Source: Bombus terrestris (lineage: Eukaryota > Arthropoda > Insecta > Hymenoptera > Apidae). From it: a stretch of DNA of 64,000 bases. The notes beneath the pieces were generated by a model. The model searched no databases. It saw only the letters and a program-made list of their open reading frames with translations, and was not told the DNA's origin. Positions 11,620-24,749 of this stretch are shown here, one piece after another (positions within the stretch are counted from its first letter, which is position 1; every line of letters starts with the position of its first letter). Where the stretch lies: contig NC_063274.1 in assembly GCF_910591885.1 (NCBI RefSeq), positions 4,960,001-5,024,000 of the forward strand, given 5' to 3'. The position numbers and the translations under genes were made by a program.

Positions 11620-13460
11620 AATCGATGTATTAATTCTTTTATCGAAATCACTTTTCGCGTTCATAAATTTTAGGAGATTTGTATTTTTGGAGAGAAGTAA
11701 ATTTTGGAAATTTATGAATTTCAGATATTTTTGGCTACATTAATCCATTAAAGGGTGATTTTACGCGAAGCTAATGTTTCATCTGTAGTTTTCTTCCATT
11801 CAATTTATATTATTCGATTTTTGTTTCTTTTTTTTTTTTTTTAATGTATAGAAAGAAATTGAAAAAGTTTGTTCGATACTTTTTTTCGTTTCAAAGAATT
11901 GGCTTGAAATTGTTTGCGTCGATACTGGATCTTGTTCGTAATGGATTTAAGAATTCATTCTTGATATAAAGTGCGATGCTCTTAGTCAAAGATATAAATA
12001 CAAATTGGATAAAAATCCTATCTAAATACTCGAAGATAGAAAATGGTATTGAAATATAATATGTAGGATGTCACACCTTTTGTTACCTATATCTAAAGAT
12101 GACTCGATACTTGAAAAGCATCATGATTCTATCTGAGTGCCATTTCCCTGAAATGGCTTTTGTCCTGTTCCAGATAGTGAGAAAATATTTTTTCCGATAT
12201 TTCACGAGAAAAACGTATTAATCGATGTTCGTAAAACTGAAATTGAAATCCAATCTCAGAGGACGTCTACAGCCCTTAAAAGAGCGTGTATCAGACGACC
12301 TGTTAGTCGTATATCCTGTTCGGATCAAAGGAGAGTAATCTTTACCGGATCTCGTGGAAAATCCATGGGATTTATGAAGCACCTCGCTGACATTTCTCGA
12401 TCCAGTTCTGTAGAATGTAGAAGTTAAGAAGAGATCATTAAAAATCTATCTCCCGTGAATTATTTATTTCTCCTGTCCCTTTCTATTTCTTCTCTCTAGC
12501 TTCCTATTTAAAGTAATCGGATAATTATGATCAAAGTACTCATATTTTTCATTCATATCGTCGTTTTGCTATTTCGTTCGAAAAGTATGCTCCAAAAATA
12601 TTTGAATAGAAATAATGTCGTCGATTAAAAGTTTTAACATCTCTCTAAGAGAAAATAATGTACAGTGAAAAATCTTCGAAACTATTCGATTAATTAATTA
12701 CGTTTCCTTTGACATAAATCTTCATCTTTGTACGATAAAATTAATCGAAATATGCTCATTGTTTCTATTTCGTATGTAGCACGTTATTATTATTATAATT
12801 TGTGATCATTCACTAACTTAAAATCCTTAACCGTGGAATTTTCAGATGTTTCCAATATTTGCTATTTTAGTACATTTTGCTCCAGATCGTTCTTCATCAT
12901 TGATACTCTTTACTATTAAGTAATACCTAATTATAGATTTCGTTCGTACAATTTTATGATAATTCTCTTCAAAATAATTAAAGTGAAATACTTTCCAGAG
13001 CTACGTGCAGATATTTGGTCAAATAGATTTTTGATGATTCCTCTTAAATAAATTAATTCAGCATTCCTCTATATAGACACAAGTACAGTAATAACCAGTG
13101 TTTCTTTGTTATATTATTTTCTTCAGCTAACATCCACTATAAAATAACACTCCCTCATTTTTTTTTTTTGCTTTCAGAGAGAAACGTATGAAATCTCGCT
13201 GAATAAACATTTTTGTACGTCGCTGTACAGAATATGCTTTTTCGCTTTATTTCGCTTCTGCTATAAAAGATACACAGCTGGTCATTTTTATTGATTTCAC
13301 AGACGACTCTTGTTTAGAACAACGAACATCGTTTTGACTATATTATTAATTAGAAATTGTACGTGCCACAAAGTGAAATTATTCGAGAAATATCCATCGA
13401 CCTTTGAAGTCGTTTGAATAATTCTGGCCAGGTAATATCCTACATATTCAATACCAATGG
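11620..13460. other. AT-rich non-coding DNA
   Basis: Intron-like; T16 run at 11828 and a T-tract ending GCTTTCAG at 13176 that resembles an acceptor, with a 38-codon frame after it. No gene supported. Confidence 0.5.
11828..11843. repeat. T16 homopolymer
   Basis: Sixteen T followed by AATG; plain mononucleotide repeat. Confidence 0.85.
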
Positions 13461-13464
13461 CATA

Positions 13465-14130
13465 TTATGTTAAATAAATTACGACTACATCAACGAACAA
13501 TTTAAATGCACAGGAAAAAGTCTGTTCCCTCGACGAATAAAGATAGAAAAATAAAGAAGAATCAATCGCGAGCGGATTTGTATGTTTAAGCCAAAGTCGA
13601 AATCCTCGTTGGCAAAAGCGTGTATATGTAGATCTGAAACCGACTGCAGTTTTGACAGCGCGTTTACCATTACGCTCTCGTATTGTGTATATTCCCATAT
13701 GAGCGCCCCCGTTGAGAAGCTTGTGTCCTTTTGATCCACCCTCGCTCTTCAGCTGGCAAAGAAGAAAAGAAAGAAAAAGAGCCGATAGGATGAGGAGTGA
13801 CGGTCCTTTTGCGCTGCGCGCGCGAGGCACGCTGCTTTGGGAAGGACGAAAGAGAGAGAGAGAGTGCAGGCGGAAATAATATTTTACCGTCGAGTCAACG
13901 ACCGCAGAAGCACGCTCTTATCTCTAGCAAGGAATATCACGAAAATCGGAAGCACGAGGATTTCGATAAAAAGTTCCAGCAGCTTTGCGCGGCCATTCGA
14001 GAAACACCATCGATGTCTAAATCGCGAATTTCTTCAGAAATCTCGTCGCTTCCCATATCCAGGAATATCCAGCTATATTCACCGAGAAATTTGTTTAATA
14101 TTTTTTTTCTTATTATTTTTTCTCTCGATT
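13465..14130. other. GC-rich to mixed island with a minus-strand acceptor-like site
   Basis: On the minus strand a 27-base pyrimidine tract (CTTTTTCTTTCTTTTCTTCT...) ends in GCCAG at about 13753, followed by a frame open for ~95 codons in the phase reading L-K-S-E-G-G-S-K-G. The other long frame meets a stop immediately after the acceptor. The plus strand carries GA-rich sequence and two overlapping frames. An exon is possible but there is no convincing donor or protein similarity. Confidence 0.2.
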
Positions 14131-15264
14131 AAATTCTCTAATCTTATGAGTTTTGAAAGAGAAAAAGAAAAGATGAAATATTTACAGCGCTGTAAGTGCT
14201 ATAAGTCAGGAAATCTTTTCTTCCTGATTTGTAGAAGAACTTTTGTAAAAGTTCTATTATCGTAGTACACGTTTTATATAGCATAGGTAAAACAATATTT
14301 TTCAAAAATGTATATACGTGAATCTCGAATTTTTTGATTTTCAATTCTCCACAAGTTCAGATTTTTCGTTATAAATCCGTAGATCTTTAGATTTTTAGCT
14401 TTTTGAATTTTTAAAATTCCGTTTTTTATTATTCGTCGGATGAGGTTTACGCAACTTTACGGATTATTGTATTGCTCGTTCTCCAATGGATTAATTGGTA
14501 AGTGAAATGGCTACGCGATTGTACGATATTATTATCATTAAAAAGCGAAGGTGAAAGGAAGATCGGCCGGACACTCTCTAATTTAATATTTTACGTGAAA
14601 CTACTTCCTTATCTGGGATTTTTGATAAAACGTTAAGTGAAGTCACGTTTAATGTTTTATACTCGGGAGAATGGGACTTCCTTGTATGTTTATATAAGCA
14701 AACATCGTACAGAATTGGTAAATCGCGAAAGGAAACGTAAACCTGTTTGTATCCACTTGCCAGAAATAGGGAGAAAATGACGTCCTCCCTTGAAAAATCG
14801 CAACATGTCATTATTCCACGAAAGCTGGAGGGCACTTGATGAAAAATATAAAATCACGTTAGTGCAACACAAAGATATATTTTACAAAAGCCGGAAACGT
14901 CGTTACGTGTCTTTAATTTTACTTACACGTAATGTTTTCTAAATTCTACTGTGTCTGTTTATGACTGACCTCTTCTACTTTATTACAACGTGAGTTTACA
15001 TTACATCGTTTCTCTAGTATCGAGTAGTTTACTTATTGGCTCTCGATTTCCAAATTAAAATAACAATTGAAATCTGTACTCGTAAAATATCGAAAAAGCT
15101 ATATTTTATCTATAAATTAGTTTTTCAAATAAAATATCGACTCGCTCTTCTCTATTCTAATCTAAAACGCATAAACATCCTCAATTATGCTGAAATGTTA
15201 ACCGAAATAAATTTCATCCATAATTTAGCGATCAAACTGCAATACCATTTACGATAAGCAAGGA

Positions 15265-15765
15265 TATCGTGAGATCTTCGTTGGCGTGGCATTTCGCGTG
15301 TCTTTCTAGGACAACAGACAGCTGGAGAACGGTTGTGCCATCAAACCGGAAGGCATCTCCCGGAGGGCGTTTATGTCGCCAGGCGACATCAGTCAAACCG
15401 ACATGTTACTTTGGTCGACGCGTTATCGTGAAAGGCAGGTGGATGGATAGGGAAAGATGGAAGGTGAAAGAGGGGTAAGAGACACTGGAGAGCATCGGAA
15501 GAGGGGAAGTGACGCTTGAACCAGAGGAGGGGACGTGAAAGGAGAAAGCTCCGACTATTCCCAGGTGTAGTCGTGCTGTATCTCATTCTCGACGCGAGCG
15601 TCAGGTCGACTGAGACGACGGTATGCCGCTCGTATCGAATTTGCGTCGTATTTGCTCGAGTAAGGCGACGAGACGACACTTTCTTCCGGTTCCTTCGGCG
15701 TCGTTCCTCTACCATCGTGTCGGGAGTTGCGCGATAGTTGTTATGACGTGAACGTTTTACCAACT
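15265..15765. other. GC-rich island, no assignable gene
   Basis: Contains purine-rich GGATGGATAGGGAAAGATGG and CpG-rich CGACGAGACGACAC. Overlapping frames on both strands are low in complexity (Arg/Ser rich) and lack convincing starts. Confidence 0.4.
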
Positions 15766-16199
15766 AAAGGGAACACGCTGGTCTTTTCTCTCGGTAGCTG
15801 TTGACCCTCGATTCCGGAAATTGGTCGACGTGTTACGTAACTTGTATGATAGGATTCGTTTTATGAAAATTATTTATAGAAATGAAATAGCTGGCACGTT
15901 TGTGATTGTGTTTTTAGAAATGAAAATTTCGTGGCTTTCTATTACGAGTCTCACAAATTTCTGACATCTTAAAATTAATCAAGTTACGTTCTTGATTTAA
16001 AAAATTGTATCGTTAAACATATTGTACGAAAGTACACGAAAGAAGAAATGCTTCATGCTGAACCTTTGCTACAATATGCCGTGATTACATCGTTTCACGA
16101 CCAAAGTGTTAAACACTTTCTCCATTAATTCTAATAACTACAAGTTACTTGCTTAACTACACGCCAAGTGTATCTATCCTTGTGATTTACATACTCTCG

Positions 16200-16940
16200 T
16201 ACACAAGCTAGCGTTTCCTCTCATTGATAAAACTCGCGTATCTTTTCGCGCATATCTCGCGACTTTTGCCGCGAGAACTATAAAAATCCAGAAGAAACAC
16301 AGCAGCGTAGCACGGAACGAAGGTGAGCCACCTCTCAAGAACACCCGTCAAAACGTTTTCTATCCCAGTAACCGGCGCTGTCCCACTCGACAGGCGAGGG
16401 CGCACCCCCGTGACCGGCTGGCTGGTCCTGAATTTAAAGCTACACGCCACTGTCGGCGTATAGACGATGGGACAAGGGAAGAGGGCGAGGATCAGACGAC
16501 TGGAAAGAGAGGTAATGAGGGTGCACGGTGTGAGATGGGACGAAACAGAATGAGAAAGACAGACGAAGAAAGAGAGAAAGAGGGTCAGGTGGAGGGGGAG
16601 TGTAAAGGAAAGAGGAGAGTAGGTGTTCGAGAGGGCAAGGCGAAACCATCAGCCATCGACCCCGAGAGTCGGATTCGAGCTCGTTATATTCTCCTACAGG
16701 ATGCATCCGCGTCTCTGCATCACCATGCAGTTGCACGAAAGCGGCAGAGAGGGAGGGGCGCACATTCACCCGCAGCCCATCGTGTACCGATACTATCGTG
16801 GACACGTAGCACATAGGTCCTCCTCGTGCGCTCGTGTCATTGAACGTGCCACGCTGCTACCACCTCGGTCACGGCTAATGTGTATCCGTGCAGTCGCGAC
16901 GAAAATTATACATACACTTCCGCCTGTAAGTTGGGACAAT
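16200..16940. other. GC-rich island, no assignable gene
   Basis: The minus-strand frame 16440-16814 starts with ATG and its first ~60 residues look ordinary, but the second half is P/L/S/F-rich because the plus strand is purine-rich there. A plus-strand frame reaches a donor-like CCT|GTAAGT at 16929. Both readings cannot be coding and neither shows a known domain. Confidence 0.35.
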
Positions 16941-16944
16941 CGAT

Positions 16945-19895
16945 AGTTTCATATAAAACGTAACGAGCAGCGTTATCAAGGAACGATTAATGGATTTGAG
17001 CTTTGTGTTGGTGAATTTGCAACAGTAGAAGCTTAGTTGAATAAAGAAATGGAGTTTTGAAAACGTAGTATAGTTTAGACTTCCTTATAGTACACGTATA
17101 TTAAGAATATAATAATTATATAAGTGGAAAGAGTGTTTTGTCTGACTCATAGACAGTGCTACACGTAAACAGGAGTGCGTGTAGAATCGCGTTGCGATTC
17201 GTCGACTTCCGGTCTACCATAACTCGGTCTGTTCATTGAAAGTAACTTGAAATTGTTGGGAATAAAACTGTTTTTCGAGGTGAACTTCGTTTCCATGGAA
17301 GGAGGGGAGGGGAAGGTACGATTTTAAAAATTGAAGCAGGATCGTATTCGGTGCGTGCGCTCGTTGAGATTTCAGCGTAATGGACTCTGTTAGCGACGAC
17401 GATTGTGTGAGTGTGCTTGTTCGTGGATACACTGCTCGAAAATTGGAAACGTTATTTTATTGACCAAAAATACGAAACGCGCTTTCTAAATCGGGCAGAA
17501 GCCAGGCGAGTACGAAATATGGACGCGATTAGATTACAGCGATGAACGTCGAGCCACAGTTCTACGTGCATCGTCGAAACGAAAATTTGTAACTATTTCG
17601 AAATTGCTCGAATACTGCAACTACAAAGGGGAACGTAATTGGTCGTTCTGAAGCAAATCCGTATAACGAAATGACCTACGTATGCACATGGGAAGCTCGA
17701 TTCAAAGACCAAAACCATTTAAAATGATTTTGTTCCCTTTAAGTTTGATTCTTTATACTCGATATTATATGAGAAGATTATCTCGCGTCGTGGTTTTTGT
17801 TTCAATTTGTATACGTCTATCCGTAAAGCGATAGCAAAAGCAAAAAAAAAAAAGGAGGAAGGAATTAGAATTGTGGGAAAAGCGGCCATATTTTCTTCTT
17901 TATTCCTGTTTTCCACTATAAAGACGATGGCAATAGAAAGTTAGTATTTGGATCGATACTTTTAAATGACATTTATGTCTATATATGTGAAAAAAGGCGA
18001 AAGCGAGTAAAATAGTCGAAGCTTTAATCGCCGCAGGAATAATCGATATACTCGTCTGTAGGACGACGCTATCAAATTGCTGTTACATTTTTGGAGAACT
18101 TTTCTTCAATCTCGGGCTGACCTGTTTCTTTTGCATGCACGCTTTTGTCATGACCTCGATATTGTCGTACGAGACGCAGGTATTCCTAAAAAAAATAGTC
18201 TAACGTTTATTTTTTGATGGAATTGATTTTAAATTTATTTTATATATTACGATCTTAGGATACGTTTTGTATATTACGATCAAATATTCTTTGCTTTTTA
18301 TAAATTATACGGTAGGGTTAGAGGTTAATATATACTAATAATTAGCAACGATATTTCCATATTCAAATTTCTTCTTTAATTGGGTATCGAAAAATTAATT
18401 TTTGACCTGTATATTTATATTCAGAATATTCATAAAGCTCGCTGAGATTTTTCACGAAATGGTCAGCGAAATTCTAAATAAATCACAGTGCCTGTTAAAT
18501 AATTTTGGGAATTGTTGGGAAATAATTTAAGAAAATTGGGACTAATTTTGGGCAATGAAAGGATCAACGATAATCACTCCGTTTCCATTATTAAACCTGT
18601 TAATCTAGTCACCCCCTAACCAGAGTTTCGTACGGATCAAGTAAACTATAATGCAAATATGTTTTAAACCAAAAGAATTGGATACCGCGCTAATATAATA
18701 TATCGTAACGTCAAAGTAGAAATTTTCAATATATCCGCCACTTTGATTTTCGCCAAGATATCGACCGTCTATCCGCTCTTTGCTGCCACGATAATGCACA
18801 TTCATCAAAGGAAGGTCGCGTGGTCGTTGTAAACAGATCCCTGCGGTATTCGCTGCTTTATCGCAAAATTACATTAAACGGTGCAGTACGATAAATGTGG
18901 GCAATTAATCAGCGGCAGTAGCCATCGAGCTTTCGAGATGAGTGGCGACGATTTTGAAATGCAGTTTCTTAATTCACCAAGGGAACGAGCGAACGGGGCG
19001 GTGGTTCATTTTTTGAAAGGAACGACAGACGTTGCCCGCGAGGAGTGTGCTACCGTATGAATATTAAATGACCGAGGCGTGCTGGACCGCCTTCGTAAAC
19101 AGTAAAACGAGACACGGAAGAAAAGCTTGAAGAAAAGATGGTCGATGGAGGGAGAAGGCTGACCAAAGTGTGTCCCTTTTGCCATCTCGTGTTTGAAACT
19201 GTTACGTGTAATTTTCCAGGAAAATTTCCACGAAATCTTTGTGAAGATTAAATATCGGTTTAATTTCGGATATTATAGAACTATGGAGCTACAGTTAATC
19301 GATAGCTGTACTATAACGCGAAACAGATTTATTGAAAATTGAAATGGATCCGATTGCGTGAATTCTGAATATTGATTCAGTTTTGTCCGAAGAATTAGAT
19401 AAACGTATCAAGAAGTCTCGTTTAACGTGAAAAGCTTAAATGTCTATACACGCACATAGATACTTTTACAATCTTAAATCATAAATCTAGGTCATTTTCA
19501 AATTTATGTTTATAACATATAACATCGCCTCGTAAATTCCTATTTCACATAATACTCAAACTTTGATCGCTTAACATCGCAACACAGAGCAACATATCCA
19601 CATTTCGAAGTACATAATCGTAAATCTACTCCAAAGTATCCATTCACCTTATCGTTTCCAATAAACAAATTTGCGAAACTTTCGCGGTCGTTTTATCTCT
19701 CAACCAGACGCATCCTTGTCGAAGGATAATTTGGTGGAACGAGATGGAGTTTAAAAAAAAAAGGATATGGTTCCTGGTCGGGCTCGACTCCAAAGTTCCA
19801 GTTTCCGAGCAGGTTAACGAACGAGGAGGCTTCGGCTTCTCGGCGTGGCATAAACTCGTGTCTTTTCGATGAACGAGGAGGGAATAGCCTCCCCT
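16945..19895. other. AT-rich non-coding DNA
   Basis: No frame above about 72 codons, no arrays. Intron-like. Confidence 0.5.
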
Positions 19896-19899
19896 AAAC

Positions 19900-20400
19900 C
19901 CTACAGAGACTCGGGATGGTTGCAGGGGTAGGGGGTTAATGGATATCGAGCGAGTCGTGCCAGCCCGCTCACCGTCTCCGTTTCACCCTCTTGTGTTCCT
20001 CCTCCTGTTCCCCTTCCGCTCGTTTGGGAGCTTCTTGAAGACTACGAGAGGAGGACGAGATTGTCGAGACTGCTGCTCGCTGGGTAGTTGCTTCATCGAG
20101 ATCGCGGTACATCGGTACGTAACGATGCACCCGGTCACCGGCCGAGCATGATAAGGAGAGGGTTGGAAAAGTAGGTGTACACGATGATGAACGCGTGTGC
20201 GCGCGTTCCGTATACATACAGTACGTGTACGACGCCCGAGAATTCCTCACTTCGTTCCCTGCTACGCTTTGATCTATGGCGTAATCTGCGATGCGTGAGG
20301 AATTTGCAGAACGTCACGTAGCCGATAAGGAAATCGTCCAAGGGGAGATAGAGAGTGCGCATGGAGAAGATAGCCGTGAGAATGGGGCAGTTACGAACGA
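19900..20400. other. GC-rich island, no assignable gene
   Basis: Includes CCCGCTCACCGTCTCCGTTT and CACCCGGTCACCGGCCGAGC. Short overlapping frames on both strands only. Confidence 0.4.
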
Positions 20401-21950
20401 GCTTGCGAACGACCGTGATTTCTTGCTAGAAACGAGGTTGTTAAAGAGGCAAACACGTTTCTTGCTTTGATAAGAGCCAGATAGTTCGTATAATCGAGAA
20501 ATTATTATTAGTCTTGGGATGCAACGAGCTATGTACGACGTTTGCGATCGCGTAACGGTGATCGTCAGGTTGGAATATGTTGTGCATTTTGAAAGGAAAG
20601 GAGAGGAGGAGGAATGACCTGATGAATCCTCGTTTATTGTCCGAAGATCACGCCACATATCCGTAGAATCTATGTAAGCCAGTTCGAAATCGTAAGGTTT
20701 CCGTTTAATCTATTTTGAGAGGAAGACCATAGGATGGTGCAGCGGAAATGAAGATTTTGGTATTCTGGTAATCCGGCCACTACAGTGGTGTGATATCGTC
20801 ATTTGCGATGGATGGCCGCATTAAATAGCGCGTCCACGCACAAAACGTTGCGAACATGCTCGAAACATTGGGAAGAAGGATAGATACGTGGTGGTGGACG
20901 AATGTGTGTTGCGGAGGAATCATCGGCCGTGATGATTCGTGTTCGCGTGCACCGGGTGCATTCGTTAAATTGCAGAGAAAACGGTTGAATTATTCAGAAA
21001 TAATTCGAGGGAACCACGGCAATAGCCTTTAGTGAATTATTGCCAGGAATGGAACAGTGGAGAGGTCGTTTGTTTTACTACTGGACGAGCGCAAACTCCG
21101 CGACGAAATTATTCGCTCGGACGTAACCGTGTTCGCGGACGATATTCCCTTTCTTTCTCTTTTTTCCTTTTCCTCGATTCTTCTTTTTTCGATAAAATGC
21201 CTCGCGAAATGACTCGAAAAATAGAGCAACTACCGCGTGGCCTGCATCTTTCTCCGAATCCATTAACTTTATGGTAATCACGTTATCTTGGACTAATGCA
21301 CGAACAATTTTTTACACCTCTTTTTTTCTCCTTTTTTTTTTTATAACGTGTCAGATGTCGATGCGACACCGCGACTACTGATGTTCCATCTTTGATCGAG
21401 CGTCGATAGAGAAGTTGAATTAAAATAAACGTAAAAATACACACGTACAAAAATATACACGTACTTTATATAAACTATCAATATGAACATGTATTTCAAA
21501 TAAAAATTATATTCTTTTTTTTAATTGAGGTATAATACTTTCGTACGAGGAAATTACTTTGTGGACTATTTGAAAATCAACGCTTATCGGGTTCGTTATT
21601 TTAATTTCATTATATATTATTTTATATATTTAAGAAAGATTTGAATGATCTTAGGATCTTGGAATACATTGTTTTCTTACAATATTTGTCTAGTTTGAAA
21701 CACATACGTTCATTCAATTTTACATCGATTATAGATAATTTTATCATCGGTATAACTCGATCAAAGCGTAATAACCAGAAATACAGACTGGCAGCGAGAA
21801 GGCGATTGCAATCGTGTGATATAATTCGTAAAATCGACGGGCGTCTTTATCCCATTCCGTTCCATCCGTTCGTTCCAAGATATCCTTGCGTTTCTCTAAA
21901 CTGGATTAAGACGCGCCGCGGACTTCAATTTCCTAGGAGGAAAATCGAAC
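20400..21950. other. Mixed to AT-rich non-coding DNA
   Basis: Frames up to ~115 codons (plus, 21641-21988) are Ile/Arg-rich with no motif. Nothing else seen. Confidence 0.45.
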
Positions 21951-21955
21951 TAATC

Positions 21956-22190
21956 AATTTTCCAGGAATGAGAATCGATCAGCTTTAACGTTGATTTCCG
22001 TTCTAAGCTGCACCGAATTCACGTCGAAAGATCGTTCGTAATTTCGTCGTTGATTTTTCGTTTACGTATCCATCGCCTCGTTCACAACTTAATGTTTAAC
22101 ATAAAATCCGCCTTTGTCGTGTAACTGCTTCAGCGTCAGAAGAATACGCTGCTGTTTTTGCTCCTGGAGAGCGTCAATATATTTATGTGG
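21956..22190. repeat. Old direct duplication, copy 1
   Basis: The copy begins AATTTTCCAGGAATGAGAAT and includes TTCCGTTCTA, ATCCATCGCCTCGTTCAC and the well-conserved TAAAATCCGCCTTTGTCGTG (22102). The same order of matches recurs about 740-750 bp to the right. Read on the minus strand the core gives L-H-D-K-G-G-F-Y-V, but the frame meets stops on the C-terminal side and is shifted by a 4-bp gap relative to copy 2. Confidence 0.6.
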
Positions 22191-22221
22191 CCATTTTCGC
22201 CCACTTTACGAACTAAATACA

Positions 22222-22390
22222 ATAAGACGTTATCAACGATAACATAATGAAGAAACTACAATGATAAAGGTGTTTCTGAAGCCTTTCAGCTTGTTAATGT
22301 GACCATCTTCAAGACGATATGTCAATTTTACGCAATATGACATTATCAACGATGATTGATAATAAAATATAAAAGTTACAATAATAGAAG
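22222..22390. repeat. Short diverged direct repeat inside the duplicated region
   Basis: AATAAGACGTTATCAACGAT (22221) and CAATATGACATTATCAACGA (22333) introduce two related AT-rich segments about 112 bp apart, both continuing into ACTACAATGATAA / GTTACAATAATAG. They lie between the two larger duplicate copies. Confidence 0.4.
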
Positions 22391-22707
22391 TCGTACAAAT
22401 GTAAAATGCCTGTATAATATTCATTGTATCGTATCGAAGCGTACAAGTTCGAATACAATACCGACAGTAATTACATTACAGAGACATTTTTTCTCGTTGT
22501 AATGATGTAACGTGATAAAGTGAAATGATCAACGTACATGCTGCGATATGATGTTACGCTATTATTAATATCGCGACGATAAATCAAAAGCTCACTAACG
22601 ATCCGACCCAAGAATTGTTAATTTCACGATTTATAAAATTTTCTCCTTAATATTTTTAAAACGCGATAGCACGGACGTGGATGTAATATGGAGATTCTAC
22701 CGTAATT

Positions 22708-22930
22708 AATTTTCCAGAAATAAGAATTTAAAGTGGGGTTTGACGCGAATTTCCATTCTACGCTCGACCCAGTTCGCCTTGGTACTTAGACCATCGATCT
22801 TTCGTTTTTTATGGCGTTGTTCACGATCCTCTGCCCAACGTAAAATCCGCCTTTGTCGTGTAGCCGGTCAAGCGCCAGAGGAATAGGTGCGCTGCTGTTG
22901 CTGTTCCGGAAGTGTCTCAGACTGCACGGA
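22708..22930. repeat. Old direct duplication, copy 2
   Basis: Second copy, beginning AATTTTCCAGAAATAAGAAT, with TTCCATTCTACGCT, ATGGCGTTGTTCACGATC and TAAAATCCGCCTTTGTCGTG (22841). It overlaps the minus-strand open frame 22786-23058. The right limit is near CAGCAGCGC/AACAGC, after which the copies stop matching. Confidence 0.6.
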
Positions 22931-23058
22931 ACACGCCTCTTACTTGTTCGTAAGTTCGTATTAGCTCTAAGCAAGAGCTGTCGTACTTCTCTCGTACACG
23001 CAGTGTTTATTAAATTTTCACGTAACCCGGCGTAGTTCGCCGCCTCGTAGTCGAACAT
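22786..23058 (-). CDS. Candidate 90-residue ORF or decayed coding segment containing LHDKGGFYVG
   Basis: An ATG-initiated frame on the minus strand of 90 codons. Its C-terminal part (L-H-D-K-G-G-F-Y-V-G-Q-R-I-V-N-N) lies inside the older direct duplication; the other copy keeps L-H-D-K-G-G-F-Y-V with differences at synonymous third or first positions (TTA/CTA Leu, TAT/TAC Tyr). That pattern hints at past coding constraint, but only two sites are involved. No family is recognised. It could be a transposon- or gene-derived pseudogene; a functional gene is less likely because the paralogous copy is broken. Confidence 0.22.
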   Translation of the reverse strand: MFDYEAANYAGLRENLINTACTREVRQLLLRANTNLRTSKRRVPCSLRHFRNSNSSAPIPLALDRLHDKGGFYVGQRIVNNAIKNERSMV

Positions 23059-23387
23059 TCTTCTGATAATGGGATTTCAGCCGATCAACTTCCCTCCACT
23101 TGTTTCGATGGAAACTTAGAAACTTCGGCTTTTGTAGGTTGCCGCATCGTGCACCAGATCGTCGCTTGTTCGTCTTATTTCGATGCATTGCCAAAATGTA
23201 GGCTAAGTTAAGGTGAGTAGGATAGTACAGAGTTGGAACAACGATGCCACGGTGAAGTGAGAACATCTTTACATACCGATAGAATTGAAATGAATTTTAA
23301 CGAGAACCTGTGAATTTGTTTCTTTCTAGTTGGAGCTTAGGGTCATTAGCATTACATTAGTTAACTATGAATTTTATATATTTTTTT

Positions 23388-23400
23388 GGGGGGGGGGGGG
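23388..23400. repeat. G13 homopolymer
   Basis: Thirteen consecutive G directly after TATATTTTTTT in an AT-rich neighbourhood; followed by AGGAACCGCG. Unusual for this base composition. Confidence 0.9.
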
Positions 23401-23409
23401 AGGAACCGC

Positions 23410-24740
23410 GATAGGTTGAAATATACTGCGTAACGTTTAATTTTTGCGAGATACTCTGCGTATTGTACTTGTGCACCTTTCTGTGACAATATTATTCAAG
23501 TTATTTCTATTGTTGACAATTTTTCAGACCATGAAATTTGTCTTATTTTAATCGTACTAGAAAATGTGGGTCATCGATAACCACCGTAGCAGGCAACGAT
23601 TATAATTCAATAGTGTTCTTTAGTTTAAATTTTGCGGTAGCGATTGCAGTGAGCGATTTAAACTGTATTTTACGCAATCTTGCAATGTCAGGACACAGTT
23701 TATGTCCTGAGTTTATGTCTGAGTATGAGATCTTCTGCATTCGCGTAAAATATTGAAAACATCGTAACAATAAATGCTTGATGGTTATATACATGCGTGT
23801 TTGTTTTCTTTATTAGGAGTTTATGGTTTATTCTAGAGTACATTATGTCGCAAGGATCTTTTCATTTAACGATGATTCCCAATATCGGAGTTCCTCGATG
23901 ATTTCAACCTCTGATTTTTAAATCAAAATTCTAGTAAAATTGGTATGGAAATCAGTAAGGCTAAATTTCTTTATAGAATGGAACACATATCTTAGCATTT
24001 TTCAATCGCTTAGTACGATATTGGAAAAATTATGTAGCTGCGTTTAAAAGCCACAAAAGAAAGTTGATTGGTCACATTTTTCGTTTTTTATAGAGAAGCA
24101 ATTTTAAAATTCAATATGCTTCCGACCAATATCTGTGTTGTGAAGATTCTCTTTCTATTTGATTCACAGATTAAATATCACTCTTCCGAATAGTTTAAAG
24201 ATATTATTTGTCATAATACGAATTATTTGTAGAAATTTATGATTTTTAATTCATCAGAATGTTTCGCTTTTCAACCGTGTTATATATTAAAATAATGTAA
24301 CTTTGATTTTGCTGTAAAACGAATACATCAAAAATTCTACGTATTAGCATATTACCTACTCTGACAAATTTTCCCTAATTAATAATTTTCCTAATAATTT
24401 TAATTAATAATTTTTAATTAATAATTCCTAAATAATTTTTTCGACCTCGCTATCCCTTAAGTAGAAAAAACTGTTGCAAAAAATATCTTGTTCAACGCAA
24501 AAGAGTAAAAACTCGTCGACACAAACCGACCAATATATCTTCGAAATTCCTACTTTCCTCGAGAAGAAAAAAGAAAGAAAAAGAAAAATCTCATTTCCCC
24601 GAGTAATCGATTGCCCATCGATTCACAGCAATTTCATTTGACATCGATAAAGCCCATACGATGAATTAAAGAATTAACCGGACGAAATACAATTGTACAG
24701 CACATGCGATGCAGTGGCGAAGAGGGGCGAAAGGCACAAA
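23410..24740. other. AT-rich non-coding DNA
   Basis: Contains TTAATTAATAATTT-type low-complexity sequence at 24375-24440; no gene seen. Confidence 0.5.
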
Positions 24741-24749
24741 CGTACCGCT

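Noticed and set aside
13465..13830. 121-codon minus-strand frame with a signal-peptide-like start
   Set aside because: It begins at GTG, and the hydrophobic run is the translation of a pyrimidine tract that looks more like a splice acceptor.
16440..16814. 124-codon ATG frame, minus strand
   Set aside because: Its second half is a strand-bias artefact, the plus strand is equally open, and GC content makes such lengths expected.
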